5,584 nt of DNA from Planctomycetota bacterium (GCA_023135255.1 JAGLTN010000053.1:1-5584), one strand, 5' to 3'; shown: positions 1-5,455, counted from the stretch's first letter. Made by a program: numbers and translations. The notes: generated by a model not told the origin, from the sequence alone.

Positions 1-31
1 TCATAGAAGGGTTCGAGTCCCTTCGCCAAAA
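1..31 (+). tRNA. 3' end of a tRNA gene or tRNA-like remnant, cut by the window start
   Basis: Positions 7-23 form a textbook T-arm: 5-bp stem AAGGG/CCCTT around the 7-nt loop TTCGAGT, matching the GTTCRANYC consensus. One further pair (6 with 24) is possible. The bases after it, where the 3' acceptor strand should lie (24-30, CGCCAAA), would need an unusual 5' end beginning with T, and no clear CCA end follows in the correct register. It may therefore be a true tRNA whose body is outside the window or a degenerate fragment or attachment-site copy. The isotype cannot be read because the anticodon arm is missing. Confidence 0.4.
11..25 (+). repeat. Left copy of 15-bp direct repeat (attachment-site-like)
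   Basis: The sequence GTTCGAGTCCCTTCG is repeated exactly at 1627-1641. Both copies sit in tRNA T-arm-like contexts and bracket the AbiE pair. Both are followed by a similar A-rich stretch (AAAAAGAAG here, AAAAGAG at the right copy). A tRNA 3'-end repeat on both sides of a cargo module is the layout left by tyrosine-recombinase integration into tRNA genes. Part of the identity is expected because T-arms are conserved, so the assignment as att is an inference. Confidence 0.45.
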
Positions 32-42
32 AGAAGACCTAC

Positions 43-98
43 TAATACAATCATATTATAAATTATAATTTTGACATACCAAGTTAACTGTTGTATTA
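43..98. promoter_or_regulatory. Inverted repeat around the AbiE promoter, candidate AbiEi operator
   Basis: TAATACAA at 43-50 and TTGTATTA at 91-98 are exact 8-bp reverse complements about 40 nt apart. The right arm covers the -10 box and the -35 box lies between the arms. A perfect 12-bp palindrome AAATTATAATTT occupies 60-71. AbiEi proteins studied elsewhere bind inverted repeats in their own promoter and repress it, so this is the expected place for an operator. The DNA is very AT-rich, which makes such matches easier by chance. Confidence 0.3.
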
Positions 99-99
99 T
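71..99 (+). promoter_or_regulatory. Sigma-70-type promoter of the abiE pair
   Basis: The -35 box TTGACA (71-76) is a perfect consensus, the spacer is 17 nt, and the -10 box is TATTAT (94-99). Transcription would start near 105-107. This leaves a leader of about 40 nt before ATG 147 but only about 11 nt before the TTG at 117, which favours ATG 147 as the start of the first gene. Confidence 0.65.
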
Positions 100-146
100 T
101 ATTTACGATATATGCTTTGAAAGGTATTAATGTAAATATTAGAACA

Positions 147-929
147 ATGAATTACTTTGGGCCAAAAGAGACTGAGGTTATCTCTCGATTATCCTATGAG
201 AAGGTAACTGTTATAACTAAAGAACAGTTTGAAGAACTGTTTAAGCGGTCAGGGTCTAATAATAAAATAATCTCCCAACTTAAGAAAAAAGGGGTTTTTA
301 AATCAATATCAAGGGGCATATATTATTTCTCACCTCTTGAGTCAGGTCCTGTTGGAACCCAAATAAATGAATTCCTGATCCCACCTTTGCTTTTTCCCAA
401 GGAGAATTATTATATCGGCTATTCAAATATGTATAACTTTTATGGTTTTACAACCCAAATATTTCAAACAATTTTCGTTTTAAATACTTCATTGCAAAGG
501 GAACGTATCATATGCGGAGTACCCTTTAAATTACTCAAGATTTCACCAAAAAGAATGTATGGACTTAATAAGATTAAAATAAAAAACACAGAAATAATAG
601 TCAGCGACAGAGAGAGAACCATTGTTGATTTATTTTATTTTCCAGATTCAGTAGGCGGTATAAAAAAAGCTTTTGGAATCCTTGAGAAGCAAATTTCAGA
701 AAACAAACTTGATGTAAAAAAAATGATTGACTATATCAGGCAATTTCCAAATGTATCTGTAAAAAAAAGAATGGGATACTTTTTAGAAAAATGCAATGTT
801 TCAGAAAAACTTCTAAAATCCCTTAAAGATGGTATTAATAATTCTTCACTAACAACTCTTTATGGCTCGAAATCAAGAAAAGGTGAAATCAACAAAGAAT
901 GGAAGGTGATTATTGATGCTTCATCATGA
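147..929 (+). CDS. abiEi: AbiEi-family antitoxin / transcriptional regulator of a type IV toxin-antitoxin system
   Basis: A 260-aa protein if started at ATG 147; the frame is also open from TTG 117, but that lies almost on the predicted transcription start. Neither start has a strong Shine-Dalgarno. Residues about 22-65 look like the N-terminal winged-helix DNA-binding domain of COG5340/AbiEi proteins (ITKEQF...LKKKGVFKSISRGIYYF, a helix-turn-helix followed by a wing). The middle has the family pattern in which a Tyr-Tyr-Ile-Gly-Tyr-Ser stretch precedes a YGF..Q segment. The hallmark ERTIVDL...P...GGI lies at residues 156 onward. The family represses its own promoter and neutralises AbiEii; it is a cytoplasmic DNA-binding protein. 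The 3' end overlaps the toxin gene by 14 nt, so translation is probably coupled. The AT-rich composition differs from the genes after 1700, consistent with horizontal transfer. Family assignment is from recognised motifs, not a profile search. Confidence 0.85.
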   Translation: MNYFGPKETEVISRLSYEKVTVITKEQFEELFKRSGSNNKIISQLKKKGVFKSISRGIYYFSPLESGPVGTQINEFLIPPLLFPKENYYIGYSNMYNFYGFTTQIFQTIFVLNTSLQRERIICGVPFKLLKISPKRMYGLNKIKIKNTEIIVSDRERTIVDLFYFPDSVGGIKKAFGILEKQISENKLDVKKMIDYIRQFPNVSVKKRMGYFLEKCNVSEKLLKSLKDGINNSSLTTLYGSKSRKGEINKEWKVIIDASS

Positions 930-1539
930 TAATGATAAGTTTTTAAATATCCTTGGTTCTACTTCTGCACTGACAGGATTTCCTTTAGTTTTATTGGAAA
1001 AGGATTATTATCTTACGCTATTACTGTCAGGTATCAATGAACTAAGCGAAAAACTTGTGTTCAAAGGTGGAACCTGTTTAAATAAAATCTATTATTCGCA
1101 TTATCGCCTTAGTGAAGACTTAGATTTTACAATGACTCATCCAGAAGGCAAAATAACAAGATCAAAAAAACAAAAAACTATTAAGCCAATTAAAGAAAAA
1201 TTACAGAGGTTTCTCAGCAATTATGATATTGCCATTGATAATGTAGAAGGTGCTGGTCGAAACGAATCGTCACAATATGTTTTCCCCCTAAAATACAAAT
1301 CTGCTGTCTTAGGAACAGAGCAGTTAATCAAGTTAGAAATCGGCTTGCGTTTTAACCCTATTTTGCCAATCCAAAAACAAATAGTAAACCATCAATTTCT
1401 TCATCCTTTTACAAAAGAACCGCTCTTTGATGCTGGGAAAGTTAATTGTTTATCTCTAAAATGGGGTGTGCACCAAAATGTGCACCAACGATGTCCTGCT
1501 GACCTACTATTGGTCTACTACTGGTCTACATCATTTTAA
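916..1539 (+). CDS. abiEii: AbiEii-family nucleotidyltransferase toxin, apparently truncated at the C-terminus
   Basis: Start ATG 916 is preceded by GAAGGTGA (902-909), a good Shine-Dalgarno 6 nt away; TTG 913 is less likely. The product is 207 aa. It shows the AbiEii/PF08843 core: an N-terminal EKDYYLT segment (28-34), the nucleotide-binding motif FKGGTCLNK (49-57), and the metal-binding SEDLDF (66-71), followed by a lysine-rich helix and the KLEIGLRF strand. AbiEii toxins transfer nucleotides onto targets in the cytoplasm; some homologues modify tRNA 3' ends. The usual C-terminal part, with an (A/E)EKLRAL-type helix and an R-D-x-x-D-L motif, should follow CLSLK (residues about 178-182). Instead the frame runs into about 25 unrelated residues coded by short direct repeats, then stops. 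No other frame of 1460-1560 restores the motif, so this looks like replacement or deletion rather than a frameshift. The protein is probably inactive or altered. Confidence 0.8.
   Translation: MLHHDNDKFLNILGSTSALTGFPLVLLEKDYYLTLLLSGINELSEKLVFKGGTCLNKIYYSHYRLSEDLDFTMTHPEGKITRSKKQKTIKPIKEKLQRFLSNYDIAIDNVEGAGRNESSQYVFPLKYKSAVLGTEQLIKLEIGLRFNPILPIQKQIVNHQFLHPFTKEPLFDAGKVNCLSLKWGVHQNVHQRCPADLLLVYYWSTSF
1467..1488 (+). repeat. Tandem 10-bp direct repeat TGTGCACCAA, period 12
   Basis: TGTGCACCAA occurs at 1467-1476 and 1479-1488, separated by AA; each copy contains the palindrome GTGCAC. It starts a few bases after the point where AbiEii departs from its family and lies about 140 bp from the right tRNA-like repeat. 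Short direct repeats beside a tRNA attachment core are what arm-type integrase or excisionase sites look like, but no integrase gene is present to support that reading. Confidence 0.6.
1504..1530 (+). repeat. Tandem 11-bp direct repeat CTACTAYTGGT with partial third copy
   Basis: Copies are CTACTATTGGT (1504-1514) and CTACTACTGGT (1515-1525), differing at one base, followed by the start of a third, CTACA (1526-1530). The array encodes the final residues of the truncated AbiEii frame (LLVYYWSTSF), low-complexity coding unlike the toxin family. Together with the repeat at 1467-1488 it marks non-coding element-end DNA read through by the broken gene. Confidence 0.6.
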
Positions 1540-1547
1540 CATAACCC

Positions 1548-1569
1548 CTTTAAAAACCTTCATTTAAAG
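1548..1569 (+). terminator. Weak AT-rich hairpin after abiEii
   Basis: CTTTAAA (1548-1554) and TTTAAAG (1563-1569) are exact reverse complements with an 8-nt loop, 9 nt past the abiEii stop. The stem has only one G-C pair and no U-tract follows, so it is a poor intrinsic terminator. It is listed because it is the only candidate end of the abiE transcript. Confidence 0.2.
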
Positions 1570-1599
1570 CCAAATAACCAACATTTAAGATTTCCATTG

Positions 1600-1647
1600 T
1601 CAGGACTGTCGATCCGAAGGTTGAGAGTTCGAGTCCCTTCGGGCTAA
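1600..1647 (+). tRNA. tRNA 3'-half-like remnant (anticodon arm to acceptor end)
   Basis: The stretch resembles the 3' half of a tRNA: an anticodon-arm-like segment GGACTGTCGATCC near 1603-1615, a GAAGGTTGA variable-region-like segment, and a T-arm with loop TTCGAGT (1628-1634). The T-stem GAGAG/CCCTT has one wobble pair and one mismatch, no 5' half with D-arm and matching acceptor strand is found upstream, and no CCA follows. It is thus a fragment or decayed copy, not a working gene. The alternative pairing CCGAAGG (1614-1620) with CCTTCGG (1636-1642) gives a 7-bp stem. The isotype is not assigned because the loop does not give an unambiguous anticodon. Confidence 0.4.
1627..1641 (+). repeat. 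Right copy of 15-bp direct repeat (attachment-site-like)
   Basis: This is an exact copy of 11-25. The bases upstream differ between the two sites (TCATAGAAG on the left, AAGGTTGAGA on the right), as expected if the repeat is the shared crossover core and the flanks come from different parents. The distance between copies is about 1.6 kb, which would make a very small element holding only the AbiE pair. Confidence 0.45.
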
Positions 1648-1683
1648 AAGAGCCGCCCCCCCCTAAGTTTGAGCAGAAAAAAC

Positions 1684-1712
1684 TTGATTTTAGCATTGTT
1701 TTATATTATAAT
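1684..1712 (+). promoter_or_regulatory. Sigma-70-type promoter of the TIGR03790-like gene
   Basis: The -35 box TTGATT (1684-1689), a 17-nt spacer and a perfect -10 box TATAAT (1707-1712) lie 35 nt before the start codon at 1748. The expected transcription start is near 1718-1720, giving a leader of about 30 nt. An AGGTG Shine-Dalgarno (1733-1737) lies 10 nt before the ATG. Confidence 0.6.
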
Positions 1713-1747
1713 ACCCTTTTGCTGATAGTGATAGGTGTGATGAAAAG

Positions 1748-3520
1748 ATGAAGAAGAATTGCGGTACAATTTTAGCGTTCTGTGTGTTCGTTTCATTAGT
1801 TCCACCAGCAGTTGCTCAGGTCGAGCCTAATGATGTTTTGATCCTTGTTAACGACAACAGTCCCACCAGTCAATACATAGCCAGGCTTTATCGTGAATAT
1901 TACCCCGACATTATAGAGTCACAGGTTTTGCATTTGTCCGAGCCTAACCTTGTAGATTGCAGCGGCCCGGATAGTACCGCTGCCGATGAGATAATAACAA
2001 GGCCTGTCTATGAAATTGCCATTGCAAAGCCGGTTAGGGATTATCTGATAAGCCAGGGTCTTGTAGACCAGATAAAAGTAATAATAACGACAGCGGGCCT
2101 TCCATACAGGATCGAAGACACAACTTTCGCAAATATAGTAAGGCCTGCCGACGGGTCAGCTTATGCAGCATCTCTGATAGGCTCTGTTAAGGCAGCTTCC
2201 GTAGAGTCAGAACTGACCGTTCTGTTTCAAACCGATCCCAACAGCCCTTTTGATTATCTGGATTATTGGGACCGTACCGTAAATCCATATCAGGGTTACC
2301 GTAATTCTCCGATTGGTCTTTTTGACCGTGATATCATTGCCAATTTACAAAACATGGACTGGAAATACCCGCGAAAATTAACTGTAAGCCATTATCCGCC
2401 AATGATGGAAGGAGCAGTGCGAGGCCGTAGGGGTGGCGTAGAGGATCGGCATTTTTCAGTTGGTGATATGTACTTAACTTGTCGTCTTGATGGGCCAAAA
2501 GTCCAAGGGCAAAGTGCGGTTTTTGCGGTTCGCAAAATGCTCGAAAATGCAAGTCTTGCTTCTGACCCGGCCTATGGTATCAACGAAGCCGATGCGGTTG
2601 TTGTACTGGATGATGCGCCTTGGGCAGAAAACTTTAATGATAACCGGATATATAACCTGGACAGATATGTCGATTTTATTGTATACGAAGAAGGGCAACA
2701 ACAACCGCCCGATACATTTTATCCCGAGTACCGCGATGACTATCACAGTTGCTTTGAACAAATGACAGGCCAAACCATAGGTTACGATATTCTCAATGTC
2801 GCCCCTATGATTCAGGCCTATGACATCACTGTCCTTTGTGATATGCAAAATGAGCATAGAATCAATCAGGCGGATTTGTTGGCCAATGAAGTTGCCGTTG
2901 CTGTGGCAAGTTTCGGTACTAATGGTGATGAAGGCACATCCAAGGACTACATACTAAAGGATGGCCCAAATGATGGTCCTCTATTTAATCTTGCTTATGG
3001 AGCGGTCTTTTGTTCTATCGAAAGTTTCAATGCGGTTACGATGTTCTCGGGTGCTTCAACGACAAATCAGGGAAGTATTATTGATTTTTTAGAAATTGGA
3101 GGTTGTGGCGCTATTGGCCATGTCTTTGAACCCTATTCAGACGCTGTAATCGACGTTGAGTTTCTTTTTTACAACCTTTTGGCCGATTCCGATGAAGACG
3201 GTTTTGCGGATATGAGTTTTATCGAAGCTGCTTTTACAGCAATACCTTACCTCAGCTGGGCAGAAGTGACCATTGGTGATCCGCTTATGAGGATTGCCTA
3301 CGGACCTGGGGGGCAGGCAATTGCCGCAAATCCAGCCGATATCGACCGCGACGGTCAGACAGGGACAATCGAGGATATGGCTGTGTGGGTTAATTCTTAC
3401 CTGGGCTCACTTAATGACACTGGTGGCAGTTTTGACGACTATAGTGATTTATGCGATTTGAATCAGGATGGCGAGGTAAATTTAATCGATTTCGCACTTT
3501 TTGCCGAGTTTTTCCACTAA
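1748..3520 (+). CDS. Exported TIGR03790-family protein with C-terminal dockerin-like tail
   Basis: A 590-aa protein. Residues 1-23 are a Sec signal peptide (KK, hydrophobic core, AVA cleavage before Gln24). The body carries features I recognise from the uncharacterised TIGR03790 family: VLILVN at the mature N-terminus, a DEI.TR.VYE..I..PVRDYL segment, VIITTAGLPYRI (about 111-122), a YLTCRLDG motif, GCGAIGHVFEPY (452-463) and PYLSWAEVTIGDPL (500-513). No enzymatic activity is established for this family and I see no certain catalytic site. The tail (about 530-590) contains two EF-hand-like loops of dockerin type: a near-canonical D531-D533-D535-G and a perfect DLNQDGEVNLID (570-581), with hydrophobic helices after each. 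Dockerin-like tails are frequent on secreted planctomycetal proteins and may mediate surface or complex attachment; a cognate cohesin is not visible. Another acidic DSDEDGFAD stretch precedes PYLSW. It has its own promoter and no co-directional gene close enough to suggest an operon upstream. Confidence 0.8.
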   Translation: MKKNCGTILAFCVFVSLVPPAVAQVEPNDVLILVNDNSPTSQYIARLYREYYPDIIESQVLHLSEPNLVDCSGPDSTAADEIITRPVYEIAIAKPVRDYLISQGLVDQIKVIITTAGLPYRIEDTTFANIVRPADGSAYAASLIGSVKAASVESELTVLFQTDPNSPFDYLDYWDRTVNPYQGYRNSPIGLFDRDIIANLQNMDWKYPRKLTVSHYPPMMEGAVRGRRGGVEDRHFSVGDMYLTCRLDGPKVQGQSAVFAVRKMLENASLASDPAYGINEADAVVVLDDAPWAENFNDNRIYNLDRYVDFIVYEEGQQQPPDTFYPEYRDDYHSCFEQMTGQTIGYDILNVAPMIQAYDITVLCDMQNEHRINQADLLANEVAVAVASFGTNGDEGTSKDYILKDGPNDGPLFNLAYGAVFCSIESFNAVTMFSGASTTNQGSIIDFLEIGGCGAIGHVFEPYSDAVIDVEFLFYNLLADSDEDGFADMSFIEAAFTAIPYLSWAEVTIGDPLMRIAYGPGGQAIAANPADIDRDGQTGTIEDMAVWVNSYLGSLNDTGGSFDDYSDLCDLNQDGEVNLIDFALFAEFFH

Positions 3521-3617
3521 GTCCCGCTCATATAAGCAAATATGGTCAATCGCAGCCAAATCGCATATTTTATCCAACGTGTTCTTAAAAAAAATTAAAA
3601 AAACCCCAAGTTTTCTC

Positions 3618-3647
3618 TTGACAAATTTTGCTACTGCTTGATAGAAT
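3618..3647 (+). promoter_or_regulatory. Sigma-70-type promoter of the PEP-CTERM gene row
   Basis: A consensus -35 box TTGACA (3618-3623) is followed after 18 nt by TAGAAT (3642-3647, five of six consensus bases). Transcription would begin near 3653-3655, giving a leader of about 55 nt. The 97 nt between the previous stop and this promoter are AT-rich with A-tracts (3587-3603) and hold no gene or convincing terminator. Confidence 0.6.
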
Positions 3648-3658
3648 GCACGGAGCCT

Positions 3659-3673
3659 CGGGAATTGTTCCCG
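3659..3673 (+). promoter_or_regulatory. Short GC-rich hairpin in the 5' leader
   Basis: CGGGAA (3659-3664) and TTCCCG (3668-3673) form a perfect 6-bp stem with a TTG loop, extendable by a T-G wobble pair. It lies at the very 5' end of the predicted transcript, well upstream of the Shine-Dalgarno AAGGTGAG (3691-3698). It may protect the transcript's 5' end or be a protein-binding dyad; nothing shows which. It lacks a U-tract, so it is not an intrinsic terminator. Confidence 0.35.
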
Positions 3674-3709
3674 GTGTAAGGGTCAGGTGGAAGGTGAGAG
3701 TGAGAGAGC

Positions 3710-4468
3710 ATGATGAGAAAAGAGAGAGGTGTGCGTTGGGAGTGCTGTTTGTTTTTAACAATGGCGTTCTTTATTCCAGCTTTGACAAGTGCTGAGATCA
3801 TTTCTGATTTGCAATATAATCTCTTCGGCGGTGATGTATTTTATGTACCAGGAGACGTGTACGATGAAGAGTTCTTCCTGAATGAAGACTTTAGCAGCGA
3901 CAGTAGCAAACCTACCGGTATATTTCGCCTGAAAGGTGAAAGCCAATACAATTACGAGATCAGGGGCGGAAGCGTCGAATTGACGCCGTCAGAGTTGCTG
4001 GATGACCAAAGCTATCCAGGTATCCCATTCGTTAATGACAATGTTGCTCAGGGCTATTTTGCCTCTGGAGCTACGTTTACGATTACCGGTTCGATTTGGC
4101 GCGTTATTGATGGTGTCGAAGAACAAATATTTGCGAACGGCCTGCTGCTTGAAGCAACGGTAAACACCAATTTTTACAGCTTTGAAGAAGAATTTTTTCC
4201 AAATGACCTTTTCGCACAATTGGATTTAAGAAACATTACCGGTGAACTGGTGACCGGAACAATGAAACTGGAACTTCATGCTGTAGCTGATATTACTTTA
4301 AAGTTCTGTACTCAATATGATAGCCCCGGTATGCAGGTAGAAAATTTTGGCGGCGATATGAGTTATCTGCAGGGGAGTATAATCCAATTTTATTCAGCAC
4401 CTGAACCTACTACTGTCATACTTTTAGGGTTTGGAACGTTGCTGTCTACATGGAGAAAGAAAAAATAA
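3710..4468 (+). CDS. Exported PEP-CTERM sorting-signal protein, function unknown
   Basis: A 252-aa protein. ATG 3710 is followed at once by a second ATG (3713); Shine-Dalgarno AAGGTGAG (3691-3698) lies 11 nt before the first. Residues 1-28 are a signal peptide (RKERGVR n-region, hydrophobic core, TSA cleavage before Glu29). The C-terminus has the full PEP-CTERM tripartite signal: PEP at 231-233, a hydrophobic helix TTVILLGFGTLL, and a basic end RKKK. Exosortase recognises and cleaves such tails at the inner membrane. The mature part is acidic, rich in aromatic and beta-forming residues, with a GSIWRVIDGV segment at 127-136, and has no catalytic motif I recognise. The low-complexity FNED/EEEFF stretches fit a surface or matrix protein. 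It is probably the first gene of the row, with 89 nt before the next coding start and no strong terminator between, so cotranscription is plausible. Confidence 0.85.
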   Translation: MMRKERGVRWECCLFLTMAFFIPALTSAEIISDLQYNLFGGDVFYVPGDVYDEEFFLNEDFSSDSSKPTGIFRLKGESQYNYEIRGGSVELTPSELLDDQSYPGIPFVNDNVAQGYFASGATFTITGSIWRVIDGVEEQIFANGLLLEATVNTNFYSFEEEFFPNDLFAQLDLRNITGELVTGTMKLELHAVADITLKFCTQYDSPGMQVENFGGDMSYLQGSIIQFYSAPEPTTVILLGFGTLLSTWRKKK

Positions 4469-4557
4469 AAAAAGAGAGAATGAGGGCTTCTGTGTAGGGG
4501 CCTTGTTAGACTTAAGAAGGGGAAGAGAGTTTTTAGTTGTTAAAGGAGAAGAGAGAG

Positions 4558-5253
4558 ATGAAGAAACTGATGAAAAAAGAATTGGAAGCTGTTTGTTTTA
4601 TTGGGATTGTGCTGTTGTTTTGCTCTACTGCATCGGCTCAGTTAGACTCTATTAATCTTGATTTCGCATTAGGATATGGCATGTCCAGTGAGTTCGACGC
4701 TGCGGCTGGTACCCAAACTCTTATTGGTCTCAATGGAGCGATGATCTACAGTGATCAGGGAGACTCATGGGGTTTTGCCTCAGGAACCAGTGATATTACC
4801 GCAACGTTTACAGGAGGTGTTGGAAACACAAGCGGCACAAAGGCTGAAGCACATTTTAGCGGCGGAACATGGGGCTTTACTCTCCGCGACGGAGTTGACA
4901 CGGTGTTCCATATAGAAGGAACAGTAGACTGGTATTGGGAAGTGGAACCTGAACCTCTTGCTTTCAACAGGGTTGCCGGACAGGGTAGGGTTACGTATGA
5001 TGTGGGAACCCTGTTTATCGATGACGACTTTTTCGGCGGTCATGGAACATGGAAGTCCTCCGATGGTAAAGGTGCGATTACTTCCACCATTACCAATATA
5101 AGCCCTTTACCTTTTGACAATTACGATAACAACTGGGCTGCGTCGAATGTGTCAATGGTGCTTTGGGCAGATTCCAGTAAGGCGGTACCTGAGCCAGCGA
5201 CTTTGGTATTGTTGGGCTTAGGCGGCTTACTCTTAAGAAAAAAACGTAAATAA
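4558..5253 (+). CDS. Exported PEP-CTERM sorting-signal protein, function unknown
   Basis: A 231-aa protein. ATG 4558 is chosen because AAGGAGA (4543-4549) sits 8-9 nt upstream as a near-perfect Shine-Dalgarno; a TTG in frame at 4537 has none and would lengthen the n-region. Residues 1-27 are a signal peptide (MKKLMKK, hydrophobic core, ASA cleavage before Gln28). The C-terminus is a classic PEP-CTERM signal: VPEPATL at 210-216, a Leu/Gly-rich helix, and RKKRK at the end. The mature protein is rich in Gly, Ser, Thr and aromatic residues in alternating patterns, indicating a beta-sheet fold, with a GGTWGFTLRDGV segment at 102-113 that faintly resembles 127-136 of the upstream gene's product. 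No enzyme motif is seen. Its tail (PEPATLVLLGLGGLLLRKK) is a more typical sequence than that of the upstream protein, which has PEPTT and a Ser-Thr-Trp before the basic end. Confidence 0.87.
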   Translation: MKKLMKKELEAVCFIGIVLLFCSTASAQLDSINLDFALGYGMSSEFDAAAGTQTLIGLNGAMIYSDQGDSWGFASGTSDITATFTGGVGNTSGTKAEAHFSGGTWGFTLRDGVDTVFHIEGTVDWYWEVEPEPLAFNRVAGQGRVTYDVGTLFIDDDFFGGHGTWKSSDGKGAITSTITNISPLPFDNYDNNWAASNVSMVLWADSSKAVPEPATLVLLGLGGLLLRKKRK

Positions 5254-5259
5254 ATTCGA

Positions 5260-5280
5260 AATTAAAAGCTTATTTTAATT
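5260..5280 (+). terminator. AT-rich inverted repeat just after the second PEP-CTERM gene
   Basis: AATTAAAA (5260-5267) and TTTTAATT (5273-5280) are exact reverse complements with a 5-nt loop GCTTA, 6 nt past the stop codon. The position suits a transcript end, but the stem has no G-C pair and no clear U-tract follows, so termination is uncertain. The rest of the 172-nt gap to 5426 shows no gene and no promoter I can defend. Confidence 0.25.
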
Positions 5281-5410
5281 ATAGTTATCTTCTGTTTGTT
5301 GTTAAGATGAACAATAAGTGTAACTTCAGATTGAGCGTGAGGCTTGTACTTGTAAACAATATGTCTGACTCTTGAAAAGAAGCATCTTGGCGGTCAAAGT
5401 TAGGTTTCAC

Positions 5411-5446
5411 GGAGGAGGTAGTATAGTGACTTTTTTTATTAAGGAG
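5411..5446 (+). promoter_or_regulatory. Two successive ribosome binding sites serving alternative in-frame starts
   Basis: GGAGGAGG (5411-5418) is a very strong Shine-Dalgarno 7 nt before GTG 5426. AAGGAG (5441-5446) is a second strong site 9 nt before ATG 5456. The two start codons are in the same frame, 30 nt apart. The ATG gives the more normal signal-peptide n-region. Confidence 0.5.
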
Positions 5447-5455
5447 AATGACGGG

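Noticed and set aside
1467..1530. CRISPR-like array
   Set aside because: The units are 10-12 bp, directly adjacent, with no spacer-sized unique sequences and no cas genes.
1461..1562. A frameshift as the explanation for the AbiEii C-terminus
   Set aside because: The alternative frame I translated (beginning GVCTKMCTNDVLL) gives no AbiEii C-terminal motif, so the sequence itself has been replaced rather than shifted.
2334..2857. Open frames on the - strand and in another + frame within the TIGR03790-like gene
   Set aside because: They overlap a well-supported coding frame with signal peptide and family motifs, have no ribosome sites, and their translations show no recognisable pattern.
3538..3570. 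Inverted repeat AAATATG/CATATTT after the TIGR03790-like gene as a terminator
   Set aside because: The loop is 19 nt, the stem is AT-rich with one G-C pair, and no T-run follows; it is too weak to call. The repeated AATCGCA (3548-3554, 3559-3565) is also too short to be meaningful.
3755..4219. Antisense open frames within the first PEP-CTERM gene
   Set aside because: They are shadow frames of a gene with both a signal peptide and a PEP-CTERM tail; no independent start signals were seen.
4431..4655. A + strand frame bridging the two PEP-CTERM genes
   Set aside because: It overlaps the ends of both genes out of frame; its content is charged low-complexity from purine-rich leader DNA, and the strong ribosome site at 4543-4549 serves ATG 4558 instead.
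4755..5043. Antisense open frames in the second PEP-CTERM gene
   Set aside because: They are shadows of a confidently identified coding frame with no start signals.
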